DNA of 7,916 nt from Bacteroidaceae bacterium. GTDB taxonomy: Bacteria; Bacteroidota; Bacteroidia; Bacteroidales; Bacteroidaceae. A program made the translations under genes and the position numbers. The notes under the pieces were generated by a model that saw only the letters and a program-made list of their open reading frames with translations, ran no database searches and was not told where the DNA came from. The stretch spans positions 1 through 7,916 of the forward strand of contig CAADWS010000123.1 in NCBI GenBank assembly GCA_900752815.1, given 5' to 3'. The number at the start of each line of letters is the position of its first letter. Positions within the stretch are counted from its first letter, which is position 1. Of this stretch, positions 1 through 7,101 are shown piece after piece.

Positions 1-90
1 AAGAAGAAAATCATGATGGTCGTGGGCGCATGTATTTTCTTAATCGCTGCCGCACAAGCACTTCCGATGTTCTTCGGTATCGGCGCATAA
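1..90 (+). CDS. traE: TraE C-terminal fragment (DUF4134, pilin-like conjugative protein)
   Basis: An open frame enters from the left edge and stops at TAA (88-90), giving the last 29 residues of a protein. They start with a lysine cluster (KKKIMMV), run through a hydrophobic segment (VVGACIFLIAAAQALP) and end in MFFGIGA. This matches the final membrane helix of the Bacteroidales TraE/DUF4134 family, small two-helix membrane proteins at the VirB2 (pilin) position of the type IV secretion operon. The family call rests on this tail and on TraF and TraG following directly, which is the standard traE-traF-traG order. The stop is in the same frame as the next gene, 12 bases upstream of its ATG. The N-terminus and any signal peptide lie outside the window. 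Confidence 0.8.
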   Translation, partial: KKKIMMVVGACIFLIAAAQALPMFFGIGA

Positions 91-102
91 ACCTTCCGCA
101 CG

Positions 103-399
103 ATGAAAGGCAAGGACGAACGTTACCCTGACTACCCGCTGTTCAAAGGTCTTCAACGGCCTTTGGAGTTCATGGGCATCCAGGGACGCTATATCTACTG
201 GGCGGCAGGCGTTGCCGGCGGAGCCATCGTCGGCTTTATCATCGCCTACTGTCTCGCAGGGTTCGTGGTCGGACTGGTCGTGCTGGTTGCGGTCGTCTCG
301 ACGGGTATCGCCCTTATCATGCTCAAACAGCGGAAAGGGCTGCATACCAAGAAAGACGGGCGCGGGGTGTATATCTACGCCCACTCGAAGAAGCTGTGA
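103..399 (+). CDS. traF: TraF, conjugative transposon membrane protein (DUF4133, VirB3-like)
   Basis: This 98-residue protein has a polar N-terminus (YPDYPLFKGLQRPLEFMGIQG). Two closely spaced hydrophobic helices follow at about residues 31-50 and 53-73. A basic C-terminal tail begins KQRKGLHTKKDGRG and ends VYIYAHSKKL. The 'PLFKGLQRP' opening, the 'GLQ' region before the first helix and the total length match the Bacteroidales TraF/DUF4133 family. That family corresponds in size, topology and position to VirB3, an inner-membrane partner of the VirB4 ATPase. The gene starts 12 bases after traE stops, in the same frame, with no clear Shine-Dalgarno, so translation is probably coupled to traE. 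It is complete. The terminator-like hairpin downstream separates it from traG. Confidence 0.88.
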   Translation: MKGKDERYPDYPLFKGLQRPLEFMGIQGRYIYWAAGVAGGAIVGFIIAYCLAGFVVGLVVLVAVVSTGIALIMLKQRKGLHTKKDGRGVYIYAHSKKL

Positions 400-505
400 G
401 AAGAAAAGAAAAACCATCACGGGCAACGTGTGGTCTTGTTGAATGTTGAACGCGGGCCGGCCGCCTGAAATCCGGGCGGCCCGGCCTTTTTTATCGTATT
501 TTAAG
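400..505 (+). other. traF-traG intergenic gap, non-coding
   Basis: This 106-base gap contains no gene I would support. A frame open from 443 runs into traG, but its first 21 codons are made almost entirely of the two arms of the GC hairpin (455-486) and its T-run. They have no counterpart in TraG proteins as I know them, so I treat them as untranslated leader. The first part (400-450) is A-rich then mixed, with no obvious promoter of the Bacteroidetes type (TTTG at -33, TAnnTTTG at -7). Confidence 0.6.
455..492 (+). terminator. Intrinsic terminator-like hairpin between traF and traG
   Basis: The left arm is GGCCGG (455-460) plus CCGCC (461-465). The right arm is GGCGG (475-479), a bulged C (480), then CCGGCC (481-486). 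This gives 11 G-C pairs with one bulged base and a loop of about nine bases (TGAAATCCG). Six T follow immediately (487-492). Stem strength, loop size and T-run are those of a Rho-independent terminator reading on the + strand. The opposite strand has A after the stem and would not terminate. It sits inside the tra operon, 13 bases before the traG start, so it would attenuate traG and downstream genes unless read through. An RNA-stabilising or processing hairpin at the traF 3' end is the alternative. Confidence 0.75.
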
Positions 506-3211
506 ATGACTTTGTACATCATTCTACTTTTTATCGCCTTGTGTGCCGGCATGGCCCTGTCGGTCTATGCGTTCGGTACCGGAGGCAAGCGCAAGCGTAT
601 CTTTCAGGACATCTATTTTTCCGTGGAAGAGACGAACGGCGTGGGCGTGCTCTATACCAAGACGGGCGAATATTCTGCTATCCTGAAAATAGAGAACCCC
701 GTGCAAAAATACTGCGCGAACATTGACAGCTACTATGAGTTCACGCACCTTTTCACCGCCCTCGCACAGACGCTCGGCGAAGGATATGCCCTGCACAAAC
801 AGGACATCTTCGTCAGGAAACAGTTCGAGAACGAGACGGGCGACAAACACGAGTTCCTCTCGTCGGCCTACTTCCGTTACTTCAAGGGGCGCAACTACAC
901 GGACAGCGTGTGTTACCTGACTATCACACAGGAGGCGAAGAAGAGCCGACTGTTCTCGTTCGACAACAAGAAGTGGCGCGATTTTCTGGTCAAGATCCGC
1001 AAAGTGCATGACCAGCTGCACGATGCCGGGGTACAGGCCAAGTTCCTGAACAAAGCCGAGGCGAGCGAATACGTGGACCGCTATTTCGCCATGAACTTCA
1101 AGGACCGGATCGTGTCGATGACCAACTTCAAGGCAGACGACGAGACAGTCTCGATGGGCGACAAACGCTGCAAGGTATATAGTCTTGTCGATGTGGACTG
1201 CGCCGCACTGCCTTCACTGATAAGACCTTATACCAATATAGAGGTCAATAACACGGATATGCCCGTGGACCTGCTGGCTGCCATTGACAGCATTCCGAGT
1301 GCGGAGGCTGTCATCTATAACCAGATTGTCTTCCTGCCCAATCAGAAAAGGGAACTGGCCCTGCTGGACAAAAAGAAGAACCGGCACGCCAGTATTCCCA
1401 ATCCGAGCAACCAGATGGCCGTGGAGGACATCAAGCGGGTACAGGAGGTCATCGCGCGGGAAAGCAAGCAGCTCGTGTACACTCATTTCAACCTGATTGT
1501 CGCCGTACCGACTGGTACGGACCTGCAAAAATGCACGAACCATTTGGAGAATGCTTTCGGACGTATGGGTATCCATATTTCCAAAAGGGCGTACAACCAG
1601 CTGGAACTGTTCGTAAACTCGTTTCCGGGTAACTGCTACGGCATGAACGAGGACTATGACCGCTTCCTGACGCTGGGTGACGCGGCGGTGTGCCTGATGT
1701 ATAAGGAGCACATACAGCACAGCGAAGAAACACCGCTGAAAATTTACTACACGGACCGCCAAGGCGTGCCGGTAGCTATCGACATCACGGGAAAGGAAGG
1801 GAAAAACAAACTGACGGACAACTCGAATTTCTTTTGTTTAGGGCCTTCGGGCAGCGGCAAGAGCTTCCACATGAACTCTGTCGTGCGCCAGTTGTACGAG
1901 CAGGGCACAGACGTGGTGATGGTCGATACGGGTAACAGCTACGAGGGCCTTTGCGAATACCTCGGCGGCAAGTACATTTCCTATACCGAGGAAAGACCGA
2001 TTACCATGAACCCGTTCCGCATCAACCGGGTTGAAATGAATGTGGAGAAAACGGGCTTCCTGAAAAACCTCGTACTGCTCATCTGGAAAGGCTCGCAGGG
2101 TACGGTCACGAAGACGGAGGACCGCCTGATAGAACAGGTCATCACGGAGTATTACGACACCTATTTCAACGGTTTCGACGGCTTCACGCCCCTGCAACGG
2201 GAGGATTTGCGTAAGGGGCTGCTCATCGACGACCGTAACCGTACCGAGAAGCGGGACGAGGACGAAGGAGAGCGGGCCGGGCGTATCGAGCGCATGATCG
2301 ACGAGATGGAACGCCGCCGTAAGGAGCTAAAAGTGGAAGAGCTGTCGTTCAACTCGTTCTATGAGTTTTCCGTGCAGCGCATCCCCGACATCTGTACCGA
2401 GAACCACATTTCGGGCATCGACATCTCGACGTACCGTTACATGATGAAGGACTTCTACCGGGGAGGCAATCATGAAAAGACGCTGAACGAGAACATGGAC
2501 AGTTCACTGTTTGATGAGACGTTCATCGTCTTCGAAATCGACAGTATAAAAGATGATCCTCTCCTGTTCCCTCTTGTCACGCTGATTATCATGGACGTAT
2601 TCTTACAGAAGATGCGTATCAAGAAGAACCGCAAAGTCCTGGTCATAGAGGAAGCGTGGAAGGCGATTGCCAGCCCGCTCATGGCCGAATACATCAAGTT
2701 TATGTACAAGACGGCCCGTAAGTTCTGGGCTTCGGTCGGCGTGGTGACACAGGAGATACAGGACATCATCGGCAGCCCTATCGTCAAGGAAGCCATCATC
2801 AACAACTCGGACGTGGTGATGCTGCTCGACCAGAGCAAGTTCCGTGAGCGGTTCGATGAAATCAAGGCTATCCTCGGCCTTACTGACGTGGACTGCAAGA
2901 AGATATTCACCATCAACCGGCTGGAAAACAAGGAAGGGCGCAGTTTCTTCCGCGAGGTGTTCATCCGCCGGGGAACGACCAGCGGCGTGTACGGTGTAGA
3001 AGAACCAAGAGAATGTTACATGACCTACACCACGGAGCGGGCGGAGAAAGAAGCCTTGAAACTCTATAAACGGGAACTGCGGTGCAGTCATCAGGAAGCT
3101 ATTGAGGCGTACTGCCGGGACTGGAACGCCAGCGGTATCGGGAAGTCCCTGCCGTTCGCCCAAAAGGTCAACGAGGCCGGGCAGGTATTGAACCTTCATG
3201 TAAAACAATAA
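506..3211 (+). CDS. traG: TraG, VirB4-family conjugation ATPase
   Basis: This 901-residue ATPase powers assembly and substrate transfer of the Bacteroidales (MPF_B) type IV secretion channel at the inner membrane. The N-terminus is a hydrophobic segment (about residues 2-22, MTLYIILLFIALCAG) followed by FGTGGKRKRIF, typical of Bacteroidetes TraG (DUF3875-type N-terminal region). Walker A is GPSGSGKS at about 446-453. Walker B is KVLVIEEAW at about 710-718, followed by a VVTQEIQDI motif at about 746-754 as in VirB4/TrbE ATPases. A charged helical stretch rich in E/R lies at about 580-605. I chose the ATG at 506 rather than 443 because the extra 21 codons would be encoded by the terminator-like hairpin and because known homologues begin MTLYI. 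No frameshift or missing key residue is seen. The next gene starts 23 bases after the stop. Confidence 0.96.
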   Translation: MTLYIILLFIALCAGMALSVYAFGTGGKRKRIFQDIYFSVEETNGVGVLYTKTGEYSAILKIENPVQKYCANIDSYYEFTHLFTALAQTLGEGYALHKQDIFVRKQFENETGDKHEFLSSAYFRYFKGRNYTDSVCYLTITQEAKKSRLFSFDNKKWRDFLVKIRKVHDQLHDAGVQAKFLNKAEASEYVDRYFAMNFKDRIVSMTNFKADDETVSMGDKRCKVYSLVDVDCAALPSLIRPYTNIEVNNTDMPVDLLAAIDSIPSAEAVIYNQIVFLPNQKRELALLDKKKNRHASIPNPSNQMAVEDIKRVQEVIARESKQLVYTHFNLIVAVPTGTDLQKCTNHLENAFGRMGIHISKRAYNQLELFVNSFPGNCYGMNEDYDRFLTLGDAAVCLMYKEHIQHSEETPLKIYYTDRQGVPVAIDITGKEGKNKLTDNSNFFCLGPSGSGKSFHMNSVVRQLYEQGTDVVMVDTGNSYEGLCEYLGGKYISYTEERPITMNPFRINRVEMNVEKTGFLKNLVLLIWKGSQGTVTKTEDRLIEQVITEYYDTYFNGFDGFTPLQREDLRKGLLIDDRNRTEKRDEDEGERAGRIERMIDEMERRRKELKVEELSFNSFYEFSVQRIPDICTENHISGIDISTYRYMMKDFYRGGNHEKTLNENMDSSLFDETFIVFEIDSIKDDPLLFPLVTLIIMDVFLQKMRIKKNRKVLVIEEAWKAIASPLMAEYIKFMYKTARKFWASVGVVTQEIQDIIGSPIVKEAIINNSDVVMLLDQSKFRERFDEIKAILGLTDVDCKKIFTINRLENKEGRSFFREVFIRRGTTSGVYGVEEPRECYMTYTTERAEKEALKLYKRELRCSHQEAIEAYCRDWNASGIGKSLPFAQKVNEAGQVLNLHVKQ

Positions 3212-3234
3212 CAATCAAATCATTAATTACAAAA

Positions 3235-3645
3235 ATGGAAAAGATAGACATTAGCCAAAGTGTAAAGACACTTGAGTTCGGGAGCAAATATGAAGCCCGT
3301 ATCCAGCGGATATTCCGTGAGTTCGACATCAAGACCATCCGGGATTTGTGCCAATGGCCCGGAAAGGACTTGGTAAGGGTACGCGACATGGGAAGAAAAA
3401 GCATTGAGGAAATAGAGGATGTTCTGGAAAGATACAATCTCCGGTTGGGGATGCTCGGTAAGGAACTGGACGAATACGCCGGCATAGAAAATTCCGTACA
3501 GGACGAGGAAGAAGAGGCGAAGTGGGAACAACGCAGGTACGAGATCGCCAAGGAGGTATTCATACATCACCGTCTGGTGGCAAATTCCGCCGTATATGAG
3601 GCCGACGGACTGATACGTGCACTAAGAGGCATGACGCACCGTTGA
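3235..3645 (+). CDS. Orphan RNA polymerase alpha-CTD-like protein
   Basis: This is a 136-residue soluble protein. Residues about 15-73 align without gaps over the last 37 positions to the RNA polymerase alpha-subunit C-terminal domain. The stretch DLCQWPGKDLVRVRDMGRKS...LRLGM parallels E. coli [20 protein letters not shown]...LSLGM (E. coli sequence recalled from memory). Equivalents of the DNA-contact residues R265, G296, K298, S299 and E302 are R22, G53, K55, S56 and E59; N268 is replaced by R25. An acidic linker (EEEEAK, about 91-96) leads to a C-terminal helical segment (RYEIAKEVFIHHRLV...ADGLIRALRGM). There is no N-terminal alpha domain, so it cannot be an assembly subunit of polymerase. 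DNA binding, or a contact with polymerase or another regulator, is inferred. The start follows an A-rich leader (ATTACAAAA) with no Shine-Dalgarno, which is usual in Bacteroidetes. Other helix-hairpin-helix DNA-binding proteins are an alternative. Confidence 0.85.
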   Translation: MEKIDISQSVKTLEFGSKYEARIQRIFREFDIKTIRDLCQWPGKDLVRVRDMGRKSIEEIEDVLERYNLRLGMLGKELDEYAGIENSVQDEEEEAKWEQRRYEIAKEVFIHHRLVANSAVYEADGLIRALRGMTHR

Positions 3646-3664
3646 CGGATATCTGTTTTTAACC

Positions 3665-3672
3665 GGAGAGGA
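3665..3672 (+). promoter_or_regulatory. Shine-Dalgarno of the 849-aa exported protein gene
   Basis: GGAGAGGA lies about five bases before the ATG at 3677. It is unusually good for a Bacteroidetes gene and supports starting at this ATG. A second in-frame ATG follows immediately at 3680 and would remove only one residue. Confidence 0.55.
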
Positions 3673-3676
3673 ATCC

Positions 3677-6226
3677 ATGATGAAACGGCTGTCACTTATC
3701 CTTATACTCCTGTCGCTCGCCGTTGTGCAGCAGGTCCACGCGCAGTATTACAGCGTGAACTACGACGCACGCACGGTGGCGGCAATGGCTACCGCTTTCG
3801 GTACGGAAGCCGTGGCGGAAAGCTATTACCGGGAGCAGGTCGATGACATTCTCAAGCACTACAATGCGGCGGAAGTGACTACGGCGGGGATTTTTGCCTC
3901 CAAGTTCTTGGAGCATAAAGCCTTTTCCGACCTCGGTATCTGGAATAGCAGTACAGAAAATTACTACTACCGCCGCATTTACCGCATGGTCTCGGAGAAA
4001 ATCATGCCGAAGATATGGGTGGTGGCGAAACTGATGCTCCGCTCGCCTCAAACGGCTATCTACTGGGGCAGCTACCTGATGAAAATCTGCGACGAGACGA
4101 AAAGTCTGTGTATGCAGTTCGAGAGTGTGGTGACGAACAGCACGCTGGGCTTTTCGGACATCGTGTTTCTGGAAATCAACCGAAACATCGCCCCTCTGCT
4201 GAAACTCTCGGAAGTGGGCGACATCGACTGGCAACGTATGTTGGACGATCTCGCCAGCGTGCCGGGTAACTTTACGAAAGAGAACCTGCAACACGACATC
4301 GACAACCTCTACAACATGGGTGTCGGTCTCGCCTCGGCTGGTATCGGAAATATCGGTGACGTCCTGCTGCAGACCAGTTCTTTCCATGATCTGATGGGCG
4401 GCAGGGTCAGCAAGGTCATCGACCTGTATGACCATTACGGTGCGCTCTTCGAGCAGGCGGAACATGACCTCGGAGGTCTGCTGATTGATATGGTGGGCGG
4501 AGAGGACAACGTGGCGGGACTGTTCGATTTCAGCAACTACGACCTTACCTCGTGGATGACAGATTATCTGGACAAGACAGCGGGAAACTACTACACGCAA
4601 CGGTGGTATATCGCCCGTCGCGAGCAAGGGAGTATCGCCCTGTGCGATTACTACCCGCCGACGGACGACAACAGCATATTGAACGGCGGAGAGTGGACAC
4701 GTTTCGAGACGACCGATCCCGGCTTCTATCCCAATGCCTCGCAACGGGAGCAGGTTCTCGCCAATTCGGAACGGTACGCCGGTTGGTCGAGAAGCCGGGT
4801 TCAGCTGCTCAACAGTCAGAACGACGGCTATACCTACACCATCGACTACTGGCAGAACGGTTACATCATCAGTCGGGGCGGCAAACAGACGAAGAAAGCC
4901 TATGCCTATGAAATCCATGTGAAGAAAAGCTGGAACCGGGAGGAAATCATTTACGAGGAGGTGTTCGATTCCTATTCGATGGACCTGAACACGTTCAAGG
5001 CGCAACTCAATGCCCGCCTCTTGGAGTTCAACGACAACGAGGAGGGTTATACTTACTATATCGCATCCGATGCGCGGAACTACTATCAGGCGACGGACGC
5101 TGCGAAGTTGCAGGGCTGCGAGAGCGTGACCATCAGCGTAACCTGCTCGGACGGGGCTACGCTTGGTCAGGGCACGACGCAGTACAAGTGCAGAAAGTGC
5201 GGCAAATCCCTGAACGCCCATTCAAAGGAGTGTGCCATGCAGACCACGGTTACGGAGAACGAATTGGACTTGTCCGAGTTGGACGCCATGCTGCAGGAGG
5301 CGGAGAACCAGGTGGCCGCCCTTCAGTCGCAAATCAATGCGTTGGAGAATGAGAATGCCGACCTGCTGAAAAAAATCGCCGAGGCGAGCGTGGAAGATGC
5401 GGCGGTGTACCGACAGCAGTACAATGCGAACAAAACACAGATAGACCGCCTGAAAAGCGAGCTGTCCGAATGGCAGAAGAAACAACGGGAATACACCGAC
5501 GCAAAAGCCGAGGCGGCGGGCGATAACGATGTGGCAACGGACGACTATTACCGCATACCGGCCATCATGCAGGACTGTAAGACGGCTTACAGCCTGTCAT
5601 GGCAGGACGGCGGGGCGTGGAACGGCTACACCTATGTCCGTAAGGCGACCATGCCGAACATCAACGGGGTCATCACGTTCAAGGCGACGGTCTCGATAGC
5701 CCGCAAACCGAAATATTTCCTCGGTATCAAGATACACCGTGCCATCGTGCAGATCAGTTGGGAACTGACCACGGAATATACCGACACGTATGTAGCCGAC
5801 GTGCTGACACTCGACCCGAACCTGTCGGACGCGGAGAAAACGAAACTGGTGAACGACCGTATTGCGGAGATTGCACGGGAACACCCTTCGTGCAAGATCA
5901 CGACGGAATACGCCCGTACCCCGCCATTGGAAGAGACTCCGACCGGGGAGGTGTACCATCTGCTGTGGTCGAGCGACCGGCTCGAAATCGCACGGGAAGT
6001 GGATTCCCGGATTACAAAAATATATGCAGACCTCGTGTCGCTGGAAAAGATGATGCACTATAAGCGGAGCATCATCGACGTGCTGAAGGATGTGCTGCCC
6101 GAACTGGACATGGACGAGGGACGCAGGCTGACGCTCGTGGAGGAATGCCACGAACGTTGGGTGGAGAATGCGCGAAACCTGCGGAACGGAAACGGCAAAG
6201 ACAGCGGAAAGGAGGTGCGGCCATGA
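3677..6226 (+). CDS. Large exported conjugation-operon protein with CCHC motif and coiled coil
   Basis: I do not recognise this 849-residue protein as a named family. The signal peptide is MMKRLSLILILLSLAVVQQVHA, with likely cleavage after A22 (VHA|Q), so it acts in the periplasm or at the surface. Residues about 23-300 are helix-rich with Tyr-rich patches (ENYYYRRIYR) and include a SDIVFLEIN motif at about 160-168. About 300-490 looks mixed with strands (YTYTIDYWQNGYIISRGG). A zinc-knuckle-like C-x2-C-x6-H-x3-C uses C505, C508, H515 and C519. A long coiled coil follows (about 529-615, AENQVAALQSQINALENEN). The C-terminal domain (about 620-849) starts with a strand-rich part and ends helical. 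Its ATGA overlap with the next gene and its place after traG suggest a transfer-channel component, perhaps an extended replacement for the VirB5-like TraI. A surface adhesin or entry-exclusion role cannot be excluded. Confidence 0.9.
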   Translation: MMKRLSLILILLSLAVVQQVHAQYYSVNYDARTVAAMATAFGTEAVAESYYREQVDDILKHYNAAEVTTAGIFASKFLEHKAFSDLGIWNSSTENYYYRRIYRMVSEKIMPKIWVVAKLMLRSPQTAIYWGSYLMKICDETKSLCMQFESVVTNSTLGFSDIVFLEINRNIAPLLKLSEVGDIDWQRMLDDLASVPGNFTKENLQHDIDNLYNMGVGLASAGIGNIGDVLLQTSSFHDLMGGRVSKVIDLYDHYGALFEQAEHDLGGLLIDMVGGEDNVAGLFDFSNYDLTSWMTDYLDKTAGNYYTQRWYIARREQGSIALCDYYPPTDDNSILNGGEWTRFETTDPGFYPNASQREQVLANSERYAGWSRSRVQLLNSQNDGYTYTIDYWQNGYIISRGGKQTKKAYAYEIHVKKSWNREEIIYEEVFDSYSMDLNTFKAQLNARLLEFNDNEEGYTYYIASDARNYYQATDAAKLQGCESVTISVTCSDGATLGQGTTQYKCRKCGKSLNAHSKECAMQTTVTENELDLSELDAMLQEAENQVAALQSQINALENENADLLKKIAEASVEDAAVYRQQYNANKTQIDRLKSELSEWQKKQREYTDAKAEAAGDNDVATDDYYRIPAIMQDCKTAYSLSWQDGGAWNGYTYVRKATMPNINGVITFKATVSIARKPKYFLGIKIHRAIVQISWELTTEYTDTYVADVLTLDPNLSDAEKTKLVNDRIAEIAREHPSCKITTEYARTPPLEETPTGEVYHLLWSSDRLEIAREVDSRITKIYADLVSLEKMMHYKRSIIDVLKDVLPELDMDEGRRLTLVEECHERWVENARNLRNGNGKDSGKEVRP
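6209..6217 (+). promoter_or_regulatory. Strong Shine-Dalgarno deciding the 240-aa protein start
   Basis: AAGGAGGTG lies about five bases before the ATG at 6223 and is near-perfect complementarity to the 16S 3' end. It selects 6223 over the in-frame ATG at 6145, which would add 26 charged residues in front of an otherwise standard signal peptide. Confidence 0.65.
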
Positions 6227-6945
6227 AACGTGCCCTGCTGATGACAGTCGTGCTGCTGGTTCTCCTGCCCGGCATCGCCAAGGCGCAATGGACCTTCGAC
6301 ATCGTGTCAGTGGAAGCCTACATCAACGACCACAAGAAACAGCGGAGCCTGCTGCTGGCCCGCAGTACGCTGGAATACAGCAACAAGCTGCTGCACGAAT
6401 ACAGCCGCAAGGAGATCGGCGAGTACAAGGAACTGAATGTGGACTTGGATCGCTACACCCGTGCCTTCGATGTCATCGACGTGATGTACCAGTCCTTGCG
6501 GACGGTACTGAACGTGAAAAGCACTTATACGGCGGTCAGCGACCGTATCGGCGATTACAAGAAACTGTTGGAGGACTTCAACGAGAGAATCGTGAAACGG
6601 GGACGCATCGACCCCGGCGATGCCGTGATACTGGCCATCAACGAAAAGGCAATACGGGACATCGCCAATGACGGGGAGCAGCTCTACAAGTCGGTGAGCG
6701 ACCTTGTGCTGTATGCCACCGGGGCGGCGGCCTGCTCGACCTCCGACCTGCTGCTGGTACTGGAAGCGGTGAACACGTCGCTGGACGACATCGAGCGACA
6801 CCTGAACCGGGCGTATATCGAGACATGGCGGTACATACAGGTGCGTATCGGTTACTGGAAAGCGAAGATTTACCGTCCCAAGGTCAAGGAGATTATCGAC
6901 GGAGCTTTCGGACGATGGCGCAAAGCGGGACGGCTGGATTATTAA
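6223..6945 (+). CDS. Exported helical conjugation-operon protein, TraI/VirB5-like by position
   Basis: This is a 240-residue protein with signal peptide MKRALLMTVVLLVLLPGIAKA, likely cleaved after A21 (AKA|Q). The QW just after cleavage also follows the signal peptide in DUF4141 TraI proteins as I recall them. The mature part looks almost wholly helical, without a further membrane segment, and ends in a basic stretch GRWRKAGRLDY. Size, export signal, helical content and position after traG resemble CTnDOT-type TraI (DUF4141, thought to be VirB5-like), but I cannot confirm family identity by sequence. A DAVILAIN motif (about 133-140) echoes SDIVFLEIN in the upstream 849-aa protein, hinting at a shared fold. 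The start overlaps the previous stop (ATGA, 6223-6226), so the two are translationally coupled and probably work together. The start was chosen from the strong ribosome site and the signal peptide. Confidence 0.9.
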   Translation: MKRALLMTVVLLVLLPGIAKAQWTFDIVSVEAYINDHKKQRSLLLARSTLEYSNKLLHEYSRKEIGEYKELNVDLDRYTRAFDVIDVMYQSLRTVLNVKSTYTAVSDRIGDYKKLLEDFNERIVKRGRIDPGDAVILAINEKAIRDIANDGEQLYKSVSDLVLYATGAAACSTSDLLLVLEAVNTSLDDIERHLNRAYIETWRYIQVRIGYWKAKIYRPKVKEIIDGAFGRWRKAGRLDY

Positions 6946-7022
6946 TGAACGATGAAAGGGAAAGAAGACAGACTATCTACAGGTTGGAGTTTGACTTCCA
7001 TGCCATCGACATCGGGAAATAA
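6945..7022 (+). CDS. Possible 25-aa ORF coupled to the preceding gene
   Basis: The ATG shares its A with the last base of the upstream stop (TAATG), the usual geometry of translational coupling. The frame encodes MNDERERRQTIYRLEFDFHA plus five more residues and stops at 7020-7022. No family is recognisable. It uses several AGA/AGG arginine codons, unlike the CGN-rich genes upstream. It could be a real small peptide, the remaining 5' end of a following tra gene cut off when the methyltransferase segment arrived, or chance. Low confidence. Confidence 0.25.
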   Translation: MNDERERRQTIYRLEFDFHAIDIGK

Positions 7023-7101
7023 AAACAGAGAAAGAATTTTTAGTACGAACAAGCCTATTGGGATTATAACCAAGGGATAAAGAGACATTTAGATTGATGC
7101 A

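Noticed and set aside
40..552. 170-codon minus-strand open frame over traE-traF and the gap
   Set aside because: It lies antisense to recognised TraE and TraF sequence and runs through the terminator hairpin. It has no family resemblance.
3692..5221. 509-codon open frame on the minus strand opposite the 849-aa exported protein gene
   Set aside because: It is antisense to a gene with a signal peptide, good ribosome site and coherent domains. Its translation shows no recognisable family, and long antisense frames are common opposite GC-rich third-position coding sequence.
5186..5231. Zinc-knuckle motif taken as evidence for a cytoplasmic nucleic-acid-binding protein
   Set aside because: The same protein starts with a clear signal peptide, so a cytoplasmic role is unlikely. 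The motif is reported only as a possible structural metal site.
6145..6222. Upstream ATG that would extend the 240-aa protein by 26 residues
   Set aside because: The added residues are highly charged and would bury the signal peptide. The near-perfect Shine-Dalgarno points to 6223.
6946..7101. Promoter for the methyltransferase
   Set aside because: I looked for the Bacteroidetes pattern (TTTG, then TAnnTTTG about 20 bases later) and found only partial matches such as TAGATTGA near 7090, too close to the start codon and with no paired upstream box.
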